Translations under genes and position numbers: made by a program
Assembly (NCBI RefSeq): GCF_000350105.1
Contig: NZ_CAIY01000052.1
Coordinates: 1 to 64,000 of the forward strand
Length of the DNA: 64,000 nt
From: Richelia intracellularis HH01
GTDB lineage: Bacteria > Cyanobacteriota > Cyanobacteriia > Cyanobacteriales > Nostocaceae
Direction: 5' to 3'
Notes under the pieces: model-generated
Told to the model about the DNA's origin: nothing
The model's database searches: none
Seen by the model: the letters and a program-made list of their open reading frames with translations, nothing else
Shown: positions 41,573 to 51,131 of the stretch, piece by piece
How the letters are laid out: every line of letters begins with the position of its first letter
Numbering within the stretch: position 1 is the first letter of the stretch

Positions 41573-42145
41573 TCTAGTAGCCGAAATCTTAGGGTTTCTG
41601 AAAAGTTATTCGGGGTTTTAGTTAAATTTCTCCAACCCCACTTGCTCCTTTAAGTCTACCTTGTGGTGCTATCAAATTAAAACTGCATAGCAGTAATTCA
41701 TGATGGCAATCTTAACTTTCAAAGTTAATCAAAGTCACTACAAAGTGCACTTGTGTTACCATATTAACCTATTTCTATTGAAATTGTCCTAACCAACTAT
41801 ACCTATCTGAAATTATTCCTATTTTCATAGGTTAACATACTTCTTTTCCTTCACCTCCTAACAAATACTTACAAGCATTTGTTCATTTTCTAAAGGAAAA
41901 ATTCAAATTTTAGTATTCTAGATACTAAGATTTCTGAATAAAGTACTTAGTATCTAAGTTATAGTTTTTTCAAACTCATAATAATCCTCAATACATTATT
42001 ATATGATTGTTTGACTTGCTTTATATTAATGCTACAGCCCCAAACAAATAATATTTTAAATTCACATATAATATATTTATTTAGCTCAATGTATATGAGT
42101 ATAATCTAATTAGAACGAAATTCATACTAAGTTAAATGCTATGTG

Positions 42146-42214
42146 ATCCCTGGAAGCTATAATAGAGATTTATCATCTTGTTTATGATAAATCTCTATTA
42201 TAGCTTCCAGGGAT
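42146..42214. repeat. Perfect 31-bp inverted repeat
   Basis: Arms 42146-42176 and 42184-42214 match perfectly over 31 bp, with a 7-nt loop, followed by TTTTAAATT. The nearest genes are sdhB, whose 5' end is 0.57 kb away and reads outward, and cyAbrB, 2.75 kb downstream. It therefore terminates no annotated gene. Perfect preservation in otherwise eroded DNA is notable. Confidence 0.9.
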
Positions 42215-44200
42215 TTTAAATTAATATTAATTAGTCTATTCACAATATTAATTATCCTTAAGGTCGGTGATTATTACATGTTTAACTTACTTCTCTAGGT
42301 AACTAACTTTCTCTCTTATCTTAATTATCCTACATCTTTATTACTCTATTATGTTTATATTCAGTAAATAAAAGTAACTATTGAGGAAATCGCATACATT
42401 ATGTATGTGAAAAATAATTAATCACTATATAATACAAGTATTAAACTGAGTCAGGCTATTTCCCACTTATTATACTAAACTTTAATACTCAACAATAAGT
42501 AAACATCATGTTGTCATTCTTGAGCAAAAATTTATGTATTTTACATAAGCAAATAACTATGTTAAAAACAAATATTCTAAAAAGTGAATATTAAAGATAT
42601 ATAACCAAAGATCAAATACATTCATGGGAGTGGTATAGACAAATGGGATATCTCATCAGTTAGGTGAAACTAAAGCATCTAATTTGAACAGGAGATAACA
42701 TACTCGAACTAATGGATAGTATTATCTTTGTACGAAAAGCCAGCAACTACGAAGTTTTTATCATCATGCCATACCCACAGTTCTTATCATCAAAATATGG
42801 TCAAAATATCCTATAATTAGGATTACTCGTTAATAAGAATATACATTTCATTGATTAGGGCAAAATATACCTAACTCTTAGAGAGGAAATCAACGATTAA
42901 TTATGTCCAGGGTAAATTTTCAGAAAAACTAGTCATAGTTCCTTGTAAGTCTACTAATCCTACTTTAATGTCATAATCTAAAAATATTTGATATATAGAT
43001 ATAAAGACTAATCAAAGAGAACCTATCTGAAAAATATGGGATAACTGCTCGAGAAATTTTTCTTTCACCTAGGATAAAAGCTATTTGATATAGGATCAAG
43101 AGTGATACATGTTCTTGATTTTCAACTAAAATGGGGAGTAAATAGTATTGATATAATTATAAGTTTACTACATTCTTTCGGGACATAATACTGACAATAA
43201 ATTATGCGTAAGTAAACTATAAATTCATGGCAATAAATATTTATTTCTGAGTAAATCTAATTTGGATGAAGCATAATTTCAGGAATGATAAAAGTGGGAC
43301 CCCTAAAAATAAGGGGCTAAAAATATACTGGTGGTACATTTCCTACCTGTATAAGTATTCGCAAATTTTCATATCAGTATTATTATTTCAATATTTAAAG
43401 TCTGCTCATAATATAAGGATAGCAAAACTTCTGATCCAATAACAATTTGTATGGATAAAGTGATTTCATACAATTAATTATTTAGCCATTAAAATTATCA
43501 CAATTATGTTGCGAGAGTGTAATAACTTGCTTGGTAAAGAACATTACAAACTTAAATTACGAAGGATTTGTATGCTATATAAGTATATTCCTGGCAGTAT
43601 TTTATACATCTATAATATTTCCATAACTATGATGGAAATTCCCTAGCTAAAAATCCAAACTTAATGATTAACATATAATTAACTACCATATTCTTGAGCA
43701 GGAACTAAAAATCACAATCAAAATTATTTTAAAACCTTTGTTTATTCTACTTTTATCCTAAAAGATATTGAGCTCTTCCTACTTACTATTGTGGTATTTT
43801 GTACTTTCTTAGTCTAAAATCCCAAGGATAAGCAACCTAGTAAAAATAAGGAAAGAATCTACCCTACAACTGGTTTCTAATTAAAGAATAACTATATTTC
43901 CTGCTAATCATAATCTTTAGCATAACTGCAAAATGCTATTTATATTCTTAACTTCAGGATATTGATTCTCCAAAAATGATTCGGTCTACTAAATTTAAGT
44001 TGTATAATTTAATTCCACACTAAGAGTCACTACACAATTGGATCTAAAGTGCATATTACTAGAAAAATGGTCCTGCCGACAATAAAATGTACATTTCCAT
44101 TTATATAGATTTGCTAAATAAGTTGATTAACATTAGACTCAGATAATATCACAACTCTCAATTCTAAAGGCAATTATAAAAATAATAGCTTACATTTTTA

Positions 44201-44220
44201 TGATTTTTTATAAAAAATCA
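44201..44220. repeat. 20-nt perfect palindrome
   Basis: TGATTTTTTA followed directly by TAAAAAATCA. AT-only apart from one base per arm, so it may be chance. Confidence 0.6.
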
Positions 44221-44629
44221 CTTTATTGATCTACCATTACGCCAATAAAACACATGCAAAAATATCATTACCCATAGCATATGATATTAACTCATAACTT
44301 GAAGATAATAAGTTAAGTATCATTCTAATTCAATATTAAACAACTATTTTGCTATTATTAGTTCATGCTGGTATTTAATATGAAATTACCTGGCTATAAA
44401 ACTAGTCTAGTTTGTTGTCATCAGGGCAAAATAATACTTTTTGTTTCTTGGCAATGCTCAATCTAGAAAATTCTTGTATTTGCTGGCAGAATAAAATATT
44501 ATGTCCCTACACGAACTGAGGGTAAATAATATGCTATCTACTATGTGAGAAGATAAAAAGGTAAGAGCCTATTATCATTAAAGCTAGTAGGATAAGTAAT
44601 ATAAAGTAAAACTGTCTGTAATTCCCTGA

Positions 44630-44790
44630 TTAACTTTGCTACTAATATTTGGCGGCAGAGTTGGTTTAATTGGCAAAGTTAACTTAACCTAATGTAGTCA
44701 CAGCCACACCAAACAAGAAAAATATTTTATTTACCTTGGGAAATAAGGGTTATAAGTGCAATCAATTGACCGAAATTAGTAGGCTGTGAC
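44630..44790 (+). promoter_or_regulatory. Structured region upstream of cyAbrB
   Basis: TTAACTTTGC (44630-44639) pairs with GCAAAGTTAA (44673-44682), and GTCACAGCC (44697-44705) pairs with GGCTGTGAC (44782-44790). The sequence is less AT-rich than its surroundings. It could be a long leader or a small RNA gene; neither is proven. Confidence 0.35.
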
Positions 44791-44913
44791 ACCATGAATA
44801 GACTTAGTCATGAATGACTAATAACAGTTAATCCCGAAAGAATCAATGAATAAATAGACCACTCACTCTATGGTCTTTTAGGGATATTTTTGATGTCAGA
44901 AAACCGATAAGTA

Positions 44914-44929
44914 TGATGTTTAGACATCA
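44914..44929. promoter_or_regulatory. Palindrome upstream of cyAbrB, candidate operator
   Basis: TGATGT-TTAG-ACATCA lies 36 bases before the cyAbrB start, with a further TGATGTC half-site at about 44890. cyAbrB proteins are reported to bind their own or other promoters; the role here is inference. Confidence 0.35.
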
Positions 44930-44965
44930 GTTTCATATGGAAAAAGTAAGGATATTGGGAGCGTA

Positions 44966-45373
44966 ATGACTGAAACTGCAACCTCACCATTAACAGGAAA
45001 AGCACTGCTTGCTAGAGTTAAAGAACTTTCTAGCTTGCCACGTCGAGAAAGGGCAAAGCAGTGTGGCTATTTTACGGTTACTAAAAATAACCAAGTTCGT
45101 GTAAATTTAACAGATTTTTATGATGCTTTATTGTCTGCAAGAGGCGTCCCTCTAAGTCCAGAAACACCAAAAGATGGTAGGGGGCGCGAACCAACATATA
45201 GAGTAAGTGTTCACCAAAATGGTCAGATTGTCATAGGAGCAACTTATACCCATTCTATGGGATTAAAACCTGGGGATGAATTTGAAATCAAACTGGGATA
45301 TAAGCATATTCATCTAATACAACTAGAGTCAAAAGACACAGAATCTGATAGGGATTCAGACAGAGACGAATAA
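44966..45373 (+). CDS. cyAbrB-family transcriptional regulator
   Basis: A 135-residue DNA-binding regulator specific to cyanobacteria. Its layout is typical: MTETATSPLTGKALLARVKE, CGYFTVTKNNQVRVNLTDFY, then GRGREPTYRVSVHQNGQIVI leading into the C-terminal AbrB domain (about 78-120, GATYTHSMGLKPGDEFEIKL). An acidic tail ESKDTESDRDSDRDE replaces the usual short end. Members (CalA/cyAbrB1 and cyAbrB2) control carbon/nitrogen, redox and heterocyst-related genes; I cannot tell which paralog this is. GGGAG, 4 bases upstream of the ATG, supports the start. A hairpin terminator follows. Confidence 0.92.
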   Translation: MTETATSPLTGKALLARVKELSSLPRRERAKQCGYFTVTKNNQVRVNLTDFYDALLSARGVPLSPETPKDGRGREPTYRVSVHQNGQIVIGATYTHSMGLKPGDEFEIKLGYKHIHLIQLESKDTESDRDSDRDE

Positions 45374-45399
45374 TTTTTGTCTTTTGCAATTATGATCCT

Positions 45400-45427
45400 G
45401 AGGAAAAAGCCTAAGAGCTTTTTCCTC
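45400..45427 (+). terminator. Terminator of the cyAbrB gene
   Basis: GAGGAAAAAGC and GCTTTTTCCTC form a perfect 11-bp stem with a 6-nt loop, 26 bases after the stop. Confidence 0.75.
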
Positions 45428-45686
45428 GAAGGTAAAATATGGATTAAATCAATATACATAGGACAATCTGACAATTGAAAATGCAATAATCTATCTATCT
45501 ATTAAGATAAATACTACAAATTAGAATAGAAGTTATAACCTATTCATTAAGATTGATTGAAGTGACTATACAAGGGTTATGAAACATCGGTATATATTGA
45601 GAATCTTATCTTAATAAGAACATCTTAAAATCTTAGATGAAAATAGAATGAAAAACAGAAAAGTGCAAGGCAATAGTTATTTTTCA

Positions 45687-45725
45687 TAAAGGCTATGATA
45701 ACAAGTGATTTTATCATAGCCTTTA
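45687..45725. repeat. 15-bp inverted repeat
   Basis: Arms 45687-45701 and 45711-45725 are perfectly complementary, around a 9-nt loop, 0.31 kb after the cyAbrB stop. Confidence 0.7.
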
Positions 45726-46574
45726 CGGTTTTATCAAAAAATACCTAGTCGAGGTTCATACTCAAATTACTAAGTCATGTTATAGATAATATGGGCCAAT
45801 GAATTATAAATAATCCACTCCAGTAAATTAGGATTATTTGTGGAGGTAAGCATGGTTATAAAAAACTATGCCAAATTTAAGGTCAATATTAATCATAATA
45901 TGGGATAAAAGCAAGTATAGTAAATCAGTAGAATATACTGAATAGCTACTGTGAAATAGAGCGAGAGAAGTCTATGGAGGTTAATACATATCTATAGATT
46001 TTTAATGAAGTCGCATTAGAGTGGATTTGCATAATTATGTAGTTGTATTGATGTTGTATTCAGAATATATCCTAAAAAATATCTATATGGATACCAGTCA
46101 CTACAGTCAATAGTCTGAAATTATTTGATCGTAAACTTATTGGTACGAGGTGTGGAACTATTAATATTTTCGTATTGTTGACTAACTCAATTAGTAAGAT
46201 ATTTTCAGTAGAAAACTGACAGGTATTGGACTTAAGGTGATACCGTTATGATATTGGTGTTAGCCAAATTAATTCATGATAATTGTATAAGTACAGACTA
46301 AGTAACTGCAGATTGGTTGTTAAATATATTATATAATAGTCAAGTATAGAATACTACCACTATAGATATATCCCAATGAATAAACTATGGTATTAATTTT
46401 CTACAATGTAAATATTCTAAATAGATAATGGGAATCATCAAGAAAATCCTGATGTAGTTAATAATGGGTTTTCCTAATATTATTGATATAGTTAAGTTTT
46501 ATGAGTGTAACTCTCAGATTTTAGACCTTAGTAATTCCATACACCAAATAATTGCTACCTAGTTTCAAACTTTA

Positions 46575-47438
46575 TTATTTGCCGATATTTCCCTCTGATT
46601 TTTTTATACCTTGACTCTTTTCACCTAAAACCTGCTTCTTAATTTCATCTTTATATTTAGGAGGTGCTAGCTTGGCAGCATTCTTAAACAAATAATTTGC
46701 CTCATCAGCCATACCCTGAACTTTTAAAAGCATTGCTTTTGCTAGAATAGGACGGAAATCTTGTTTGTCATATTCAATGGCCATATCGTAGATAGTAATT
46801 GCTTGACTATATAATTCTTGCAGAGCATAAACATTACCCAGAAGTAACTGTATCGCAATTAAATCTGTATTTCTAGGCTCTATTTTATTGGCTTGGGTTT
46901 CTTTAGCAAGGGTTTCTTTAAGTAAGCTAATAGCTGCTTCTGGCTTTTTTTGGTCCAATAAAAGCATTACCATTCCTTGTAAAGCTTCAAGATTAGCTGG
47001 CTTAATCTCTAAGATAGAACGATAAGTTTGGACAGCACCTTCTTTGTCATTAGCTTGTTGCTTAGCTTGAGCTAGCAAAACCGCATATTTTATCTCCTCT
47101 GGATTTAGTTGAGTCAATTTATCTAAGGTTTCTATAATACCTTGTAAATTCTCATCACCCAGTTGTAATAGTCTTAATTGCCTTTCTAATAAACTACGCA
47201 AAGTGGATTGGTTATTAGGTTCTCTTTGCAAAACCAACTGCAAACCTTTTATATCCTTAGTTAACTTGGATCTCTCCTCTGATACAGAAGATTTTCTCTG
47301 TTCTGTGGCAGAAATAACAGGGAGATTTTTCTCATTAATTATGGTTTCGATTATGGGTAAAATAGAAACCCCAATAAAAGCAAAAATTGCTATAAATAAA
47401 ATAATCTTAACTATCCAGCGATTACGCGCTTCAGTCAC
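46575..47438 (-). CDS. Membrane-anchored TPR-repeat protein
   Basis: A 287-residue protein with an N-terminal membrane anchor (about 9-28, WIVKIILFIAIFAFIGVSIL). A coiled linker (about 45-70) follows. Tetratricopeptide repeats cover about 75-265, with units such as AVLLAQAKQQANDKEGAVQT and LLGNVYALQELYSQAITIYD. It is presumably a protein-protein scaffold facing the lumen or periplasm. The start is a GTG supported by AAGGAA a few bases upstream. It reads away from the gene at 47825. No specific partner can be inferred. Confidence 0.85.
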   Translation of the reverse strand: MTEARNRWIVKIILFIAIFAFIGVSILPIIETIINEKNLPVISATEQRKSSVSEERSKLTKDIKGLQLVLQREPNNQSTLRSLLERQLRLLQLGDENLQGIIETLDKLTQLNPEEIKYAVLLAQAKQQANDKEGAVQTYRSILEIKPANLEALQGMVMLLLDQKKPEAAISLLKETLAKETQANKIEPRNTDLIAIQLLLGNVYALQELYSQAITIYDMAIEYDKQDFRPILAKAMLLKVQGMADEANYLFKNAAKLAPPKYKDEIKKQVLGEKSQGIKKSEGNIGK

Positions 47439-47824
47439 GGAAACTTCCTTAGAATTTATAGAACTTATATAGTTATCATGGTTTATGGCAATTGGTATGG
47501 ATAAAAAAGTTGAAAAACTTTACGGAATACTGTTAATACTAAGTGAACTTTATAAAAAGGGCAGTCAAAATATGTAAAACAACTAAATTAGTTTGAGGAG
47601 GAACCATCTAAAATTTTAGCTATGCTATTTTCTCTAAACTGGGATAGGGACATTAGGTTACGTAATTTGTTGTCCACATATTTCAGGTATTCATCACCAT
47701 ATAGGTAGCTGGCATATGACAAATTGTAAGAAAAGTTAATTTAATATTTGTCATCCTAAAATTTTTCCAGCTATCGTCAGCACAATCCAATTATAGGGAT
47801 ACGTCTCCGCCGCAAGGAGTTTTT
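47439..47824. other. Divergent spacer, TPR gene / basic-tail gene
   Basis: These 386 bases should hold both promoters. The 3' part is less AT-rich and ends with AAGGAG ahead of 47825. Confidence 0.4.
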
Positions 47825-48796
47825 ATGAATTCCGACCTGACACCTTCACATGATTCCTCGAATTCAAATACATCTCAAGAGATGACGACAAATCAATTAG
47901 TCTCTGAGAATAAAAATTCTCAAGTCGAGGAAATTTCTACACAGGACAATTCCTCAGTTGACTCTCATGACTTTACTAAAGACCAACACTTAGCAAATCG
48001 ACAGCAACCAATTCCACCACCTAGTGAGCTCATGCAATACCGAGCAATTGGCTTAGTAAGGGGTCGCTATATCACAAGCAGTGAGCAATTCACTCAAGGT
48101 TCACTCCTAACTTCCGATGGTGTAATTTTGGATTCTGTTCTACTAGGAAGAATTATGAGTCTAGTAAAAAATCACCTAGACTTAGAAAAAGAGCACTTAT
48201 GGGTTGTTTATCCTCGGACTCGCCAAAAAAATGATCAACTTCATTTGCAAATTGTAGGAGTTTGGGAACCAGAAAAGTTAGCTAAACAATCTGCTGACAT
48301 AGAAAATCAATCAAGTAAGTTGACATCTGGAAACTTATCGGAAATCCCAACTGAATTTACTCCTTCATCAGAATTTACAGATGGTGGTTTTTCTGTTAGG
48401 GGTGAAATAGTTTATCAGTCAGATCAGTCTCAAAGTTTAGTAGTGAAAATTAGACAATCACCTCGAAAATCTACAGATAAGCCTAAATACTTTAAGCTTA
48501 AAGTCAAGGGTACATTAGATATCAAAGCTACAGAAAAGTTTTGGGACTTGCAATTACAAAGAGAGGGAGATGCATTGGTATTAGAAAATGCTGAAGTGAT
48601 CACTGATTTGCCAAAGACAAAACGACCACCATTCAAACAGCGATTCAAGAGTGGAAAGAAACCCTTTAGAAAATATTCTAGTGGGGTTCATCAGCGTCCC
48701 TTTAAAAAGTCTGGTGATGTTTCGGAGACCTCTAAAACCCTCACAAAATCTTCTCTTCCCAAACCAGTAAAACGATCCAAACAAAACCCGCAATAG
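47825..48796 (+). CDS. Conserved protein with a basic C-terminal tail
   Basis: A 323-residue soluble protein. A Ser/Asn/Gln-rich N terminus (1-65) leads into a central domain (about 70-160) with QYRAIGLVRGRYITSSEQFT, GSLLTSDGVILDSVLLGRIM and LWVVYPRTRQ. A second beta-rich segment follows (about 185-265, FSVRGEIVYQSDQSQSLVVK and YFKLKVKGTLDIKATEKFWD). The tail (about 265-323) is rich in Lys/Arg/Phe/Pro (RPPFKQRFKSGKKPFRKYSS), suggesting nucleic-acid or membrane-surface contact. An ideal AAGGAG site precedes the ATG. I believe homologs are widespread in cyanobacteria with no assigned function. Confidence 0.82.
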   Translation: MNSDLTPSHDSSNSNTSQEMTTNQLVSENKNSQVEEISTQDNSSVDSHDFTKDQHLANRQQPIPPPSELMQYRAIGLVRGRYITSSEQFTQGSLLTSDGVILDSVLLGRIMSLVKNHLDLEKEHLWVVYPRTRQKNDQLHLQIVGVWEPEKLAKQSADIENQSSKLTSGNLSEIPTEFTPSSEFTDGGFSVRGEIVYQSDQSQSLVVKIRQSPRKSTDKPKYFKLKVKGTLDIKATEKFWDLQLQREGDALVLENAEVITDLPKTKRPPFKQRFKSGKKPFRKYSSGVHQRPFKKSGDVSETSKTLTKSSLPKPVKRSKQNPQ

Positions 48797-48990
48797 CGTA
48801 GTAGGGGGGTGTAGGCGCAAAGTGACTTCTTGCAGAATGCAAGTAAGGGATAGAAAGAGTTATGGATTTGTAAACGTTATACCTCTGCTGTGAGGTTATT
48901 ACAAAAACCATTCATTAATTTCTTTTTCCCTAGTAGCACTTTGCCCAGCTGTACACCTAGCAACCATTTAAGAATTATTATCATTTCTCC

Positions 48991-50163
48991 CTAAAACTTT
49001 GTCCAACTGTCTTGTGGTAAAAAAGAACCTTCTTTAGTAATGGATGCAACTGCTGTTGTTAAAGTAAACTTACCAGCATCAATCCATTGCTTTAACTCTT
49101 GGGCAACTTGTCTTGAAAGATAAATACTAGCAAGGGGAGCCACACGCACTATTTTTCCATCTATCACAATTTTTCCCGACTTTAGTTGGGTATAACTAAC
49201 TAAGCCAAAAGTGGGACGTACCCGTCGGGGAATAGACAAATCCACAACTGGTGCAACTAAATCTTTATCCTGAACAGCACACCTTACAACCACTTCCTCA
49301 TTTAATACAGGTAAAGGTACACCTACACCTAGCATTAGAGAAGGACCATAATTTTTGAAATAACAACCCCTCACCCAACGCTTATTCATTTGCTTACCAT
49401 TACCAATTAAAGCTAATGTTGCTGCAGGTCCAATAGGTGTGTGATTAGGTAAACGCTTCTGCAGGGGAAAATGCTGAGTCCCTTCCCAAGCTATATAACC
49501 AATACCCCCACCTAAAAAAATCCGTGTCCCAATACCTACAATTTGTAAATCTGGATCGTTTAGCAAGGGGGATATGGCTCCTGAGTTTGAGTAGACTGCA
49601 TTACCTAACCGTGGCTGTAAAGGACCTAAATATGTAAATAATGGTTGATCACCACCATTTACACCTACAATAAAATTTTGATATATATTCCTCGGATTGA
49701 ATAAATAAAATTGATTAATTGTGTCTCGGGTAATAGTAGTTTCAAAGTTAGCCCTCGGATAGCAATCGGTAACTTGACCTTGGGCATGAACACGAACCGA
49801 TTTACCTGCAATTAAATCCTCTATAACATGACCACCTCCTCTTTCTTTCATTTCTTCCCCATCCGTGACTTCTGCTGCACAACTAGCTCCCAAGTACAAA
49901 TCAACTGCTCCAAAACCTGAATATGCAGGTACCCCATCTAACCAACAACGGCGGATTTTTATAGGGGGGTCAGTGTGCCCCAAGTTAATCACCGCTCCGC
50001 TTGATTCCATGGGCTCAAAAGTTCCTGTAGTAATTACATCTACCTCTTTTGTAACTTTTGTAATCCCAACATCTGCAACTTTTGCCTTCACTTCTTCCGC
50101 AGTCATTACTACGGCATTATTGTGATTAATTTTGTCATTAATTTCTGCAATTGTTCGCATCAT
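48991..50163 (-). CDS. Homocysteine biosynthesis protein (HcyBio / DUF39)
   Basis: A 390-residue protein of the DUF39/HcyBio family, recognisable from RTIAEINDKINHNNAVVMTA, TGTFEPMESSGAVINLGHTD, ASCAAEVTDGEEMKERGGGH and GIGTRIFLGGGIGYIAWEGT. In methanogenic archaea and some anaerobes the family takes part in making homocysteine from aspartate semialdehyde and sulfide, usually with a NIL-domain ferredoxin partner. No such partner gene is nearby, so the cyanobacterial role is inferred only. The frame is intact and full length. No strong ribosome-binding site is visible. Convergent with the gene at 47825. Confidence 0.88.
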   Translation of the reverse strand: MMRTIAEINDKINHNNAVVMTAEEVKAKVADVGITKVTKEVDVITTGTFEPMESSGAVINLGHTDPPIKIRRCWLDGVPAYSGFGAVDLYLGASCAAEVTDGEEMKERGGGHVIEDLIAGKSVRVHAQGQVTDCYPRANFETTITRDTINQFYLFNPRNIYQNFIVGVNGGDQPLFTYLGPLQPRLGNAVYSNSGAISPLLNDPDLQIVGIGTRIFLGGGIGYIAWEGTQHFPLQKRLPNHTPIGPAATLALIGNGKQMNKRWVRGCYFKNYGPSLMLGVGVPLPVLNEEVVVRCAVQDKDLVAPVVDLSIPRRVRPTFGLVSYTQLKSGKIVIDGKIVRVAPLASIYLSRQVAQELKQWIDAGKFTLTTAVASITKEGSFLPQDSWTKF

Positions 50164-50239
50164 TATTTACTGCGATCATAATCATGATTTTAGTCTATAA
50201 ATGGAAAAATAGGGGTGAGTTAAATCCCAAAAAATAAAA

Positions 50240-50275
50240 AATCACTTCGTATTTACATCAAAATACAAAGTGATT
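50240..50275 (-). terminator. Hairpin downstream of ho1
   Basis: Arms 50240-50254 and 50261-50275 pair over 15 bp with one mismatch and a 6-nt loop. On the minus strand the hairpin is followed by a T-rich run, 143 bases after the heme oxygenase stop. Confidence 0.6.
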
Positions 50276-50417
50276 ATTTGGTAGATTCCATGCCAGACCA
50301 AAAAGTCTATTAGAAGTAAGACTTTTCGTAAAATGAACCAAAATCCTACAATTCAATTATATTTGCAATTATTTTTTAAATTAAGCATCAGAAATATTAT
50401 GCAACTACGAAATGATT

Positions 50418-51131
50418 TTAGGATGTAGTAACTTCTGTAGAACCATGAGTATAGGAGCTAGTCAAATTATTAAATGTTAATTGACCAATAGCTCTAATTA
50501 GCATATCTTCTAGTTCTTGTGCTATTTGCATATTCAGTTTAAATGCATAATTAGCTTCATCAACAATTTTTTCGGCAGTTACATTATCTATAGGGATGGA
50601 ATTCAAAGCTTTACGATATTTACCTTTAAAGGCTTTCTTGTCAGGAATTTGCTCAAAGTTATAAAAGGATGTACCTTGGAATCCTTGTAATTTTAGGCCT
50701 GATTGTGCAATTGCTTGTAGCATTTGCCCTCCAGAAAGATCTCCCATATAACGTGTGTAAGTATGGCCAATTAATAATTCTGGTGAGCAATTGACTAGTT
50801 TTTGTAAACGCTGAAGATAAGTTTGGGTAACTGGAGATGGTTTGATTTGCTCTTGCCATTGTTCACCATAATAAAACTCCATATCTTTTACTAAAGCATC
50901 TTGGCGATTCAATTCAGGGAAGTAAACACCCCTAATAGCAGGATGATGTTTGTGACTCTCTATACCTATTTCCAAAGCAGTATAGATGAAATAAAAATTG
51001 CTTAAAAACTTTGCAAAGCACTCCTTATCTACAACTCCTTTGACAAAACATTTCATAAATCCCACATTTTCAGCTGCTGTATGGGATTTCTTTGTACCAT
51101 TATAAAGTTTCTCGGCAAGGTTAACAATCAT
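50418..51131 (-). CDS. ho1: Heme oxygenase
   Basis: A 237-residue soluble enzyme that opens heme to biliverdin IX-alpha, CO and iron, using reduced ferredoxin; biliverdin feeds phycobilin and phytochrome chromophores. The axial ligand H17 (KKSHTAAENVGFMK), the distal helix GDLSGGQML and FYFIYTALE are all present. I start at the ATG at 51131, because AAGGAA lies 7 bases upstream and the product then begins as other cyanobacterial HO1 proteins do (MIVNLAEKLYNGTKKSHTAA). The frame stays open 37 codons further upstream without support. Confidence 0.96.
   Translation of the reverse strand: MIVNLAEKLYNGTKKSHTAAENVGFMKCFVKGVVDKECFAKFLSNFYFIYTALEIGIESHKHHPAIRGVYFPELNRQDALVKDMEFYYGEQWQEQIKPSPVTQTYLQRLQKLVNCSPELLIGHTYTRYMGDLSGGQMLQAIAQSGLKLQGFQGTSFYNFEQIPDKKAFKGKYRKALNSIPIDNVTAEKIVDEANYAFKLNMQIAQELEDMLIRAIGQLTFNNLTSSYTHGSTEVTTS

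Larger units (their letters stand above)
41573..44965. other. 3.4-kb gene-free region, longest in the window
   Basis: No intact gene or recognisable relic. It holds a perfect 31-bp hairpin (42146-42214), a 20-nt perfect palindrome (44201-44220), and paired inverted repeats ahead of the cyAbrB gene (44630-44682 and 44697-44790). Confidence 0.45.
45374..46574. other. 1.2-kb convergent spacer with two hairpins
   Basis: It holds the cyAbrB terminator and a second hairpin at 45687-45725. No gene is seen in the rest. Confidence 0.45.
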
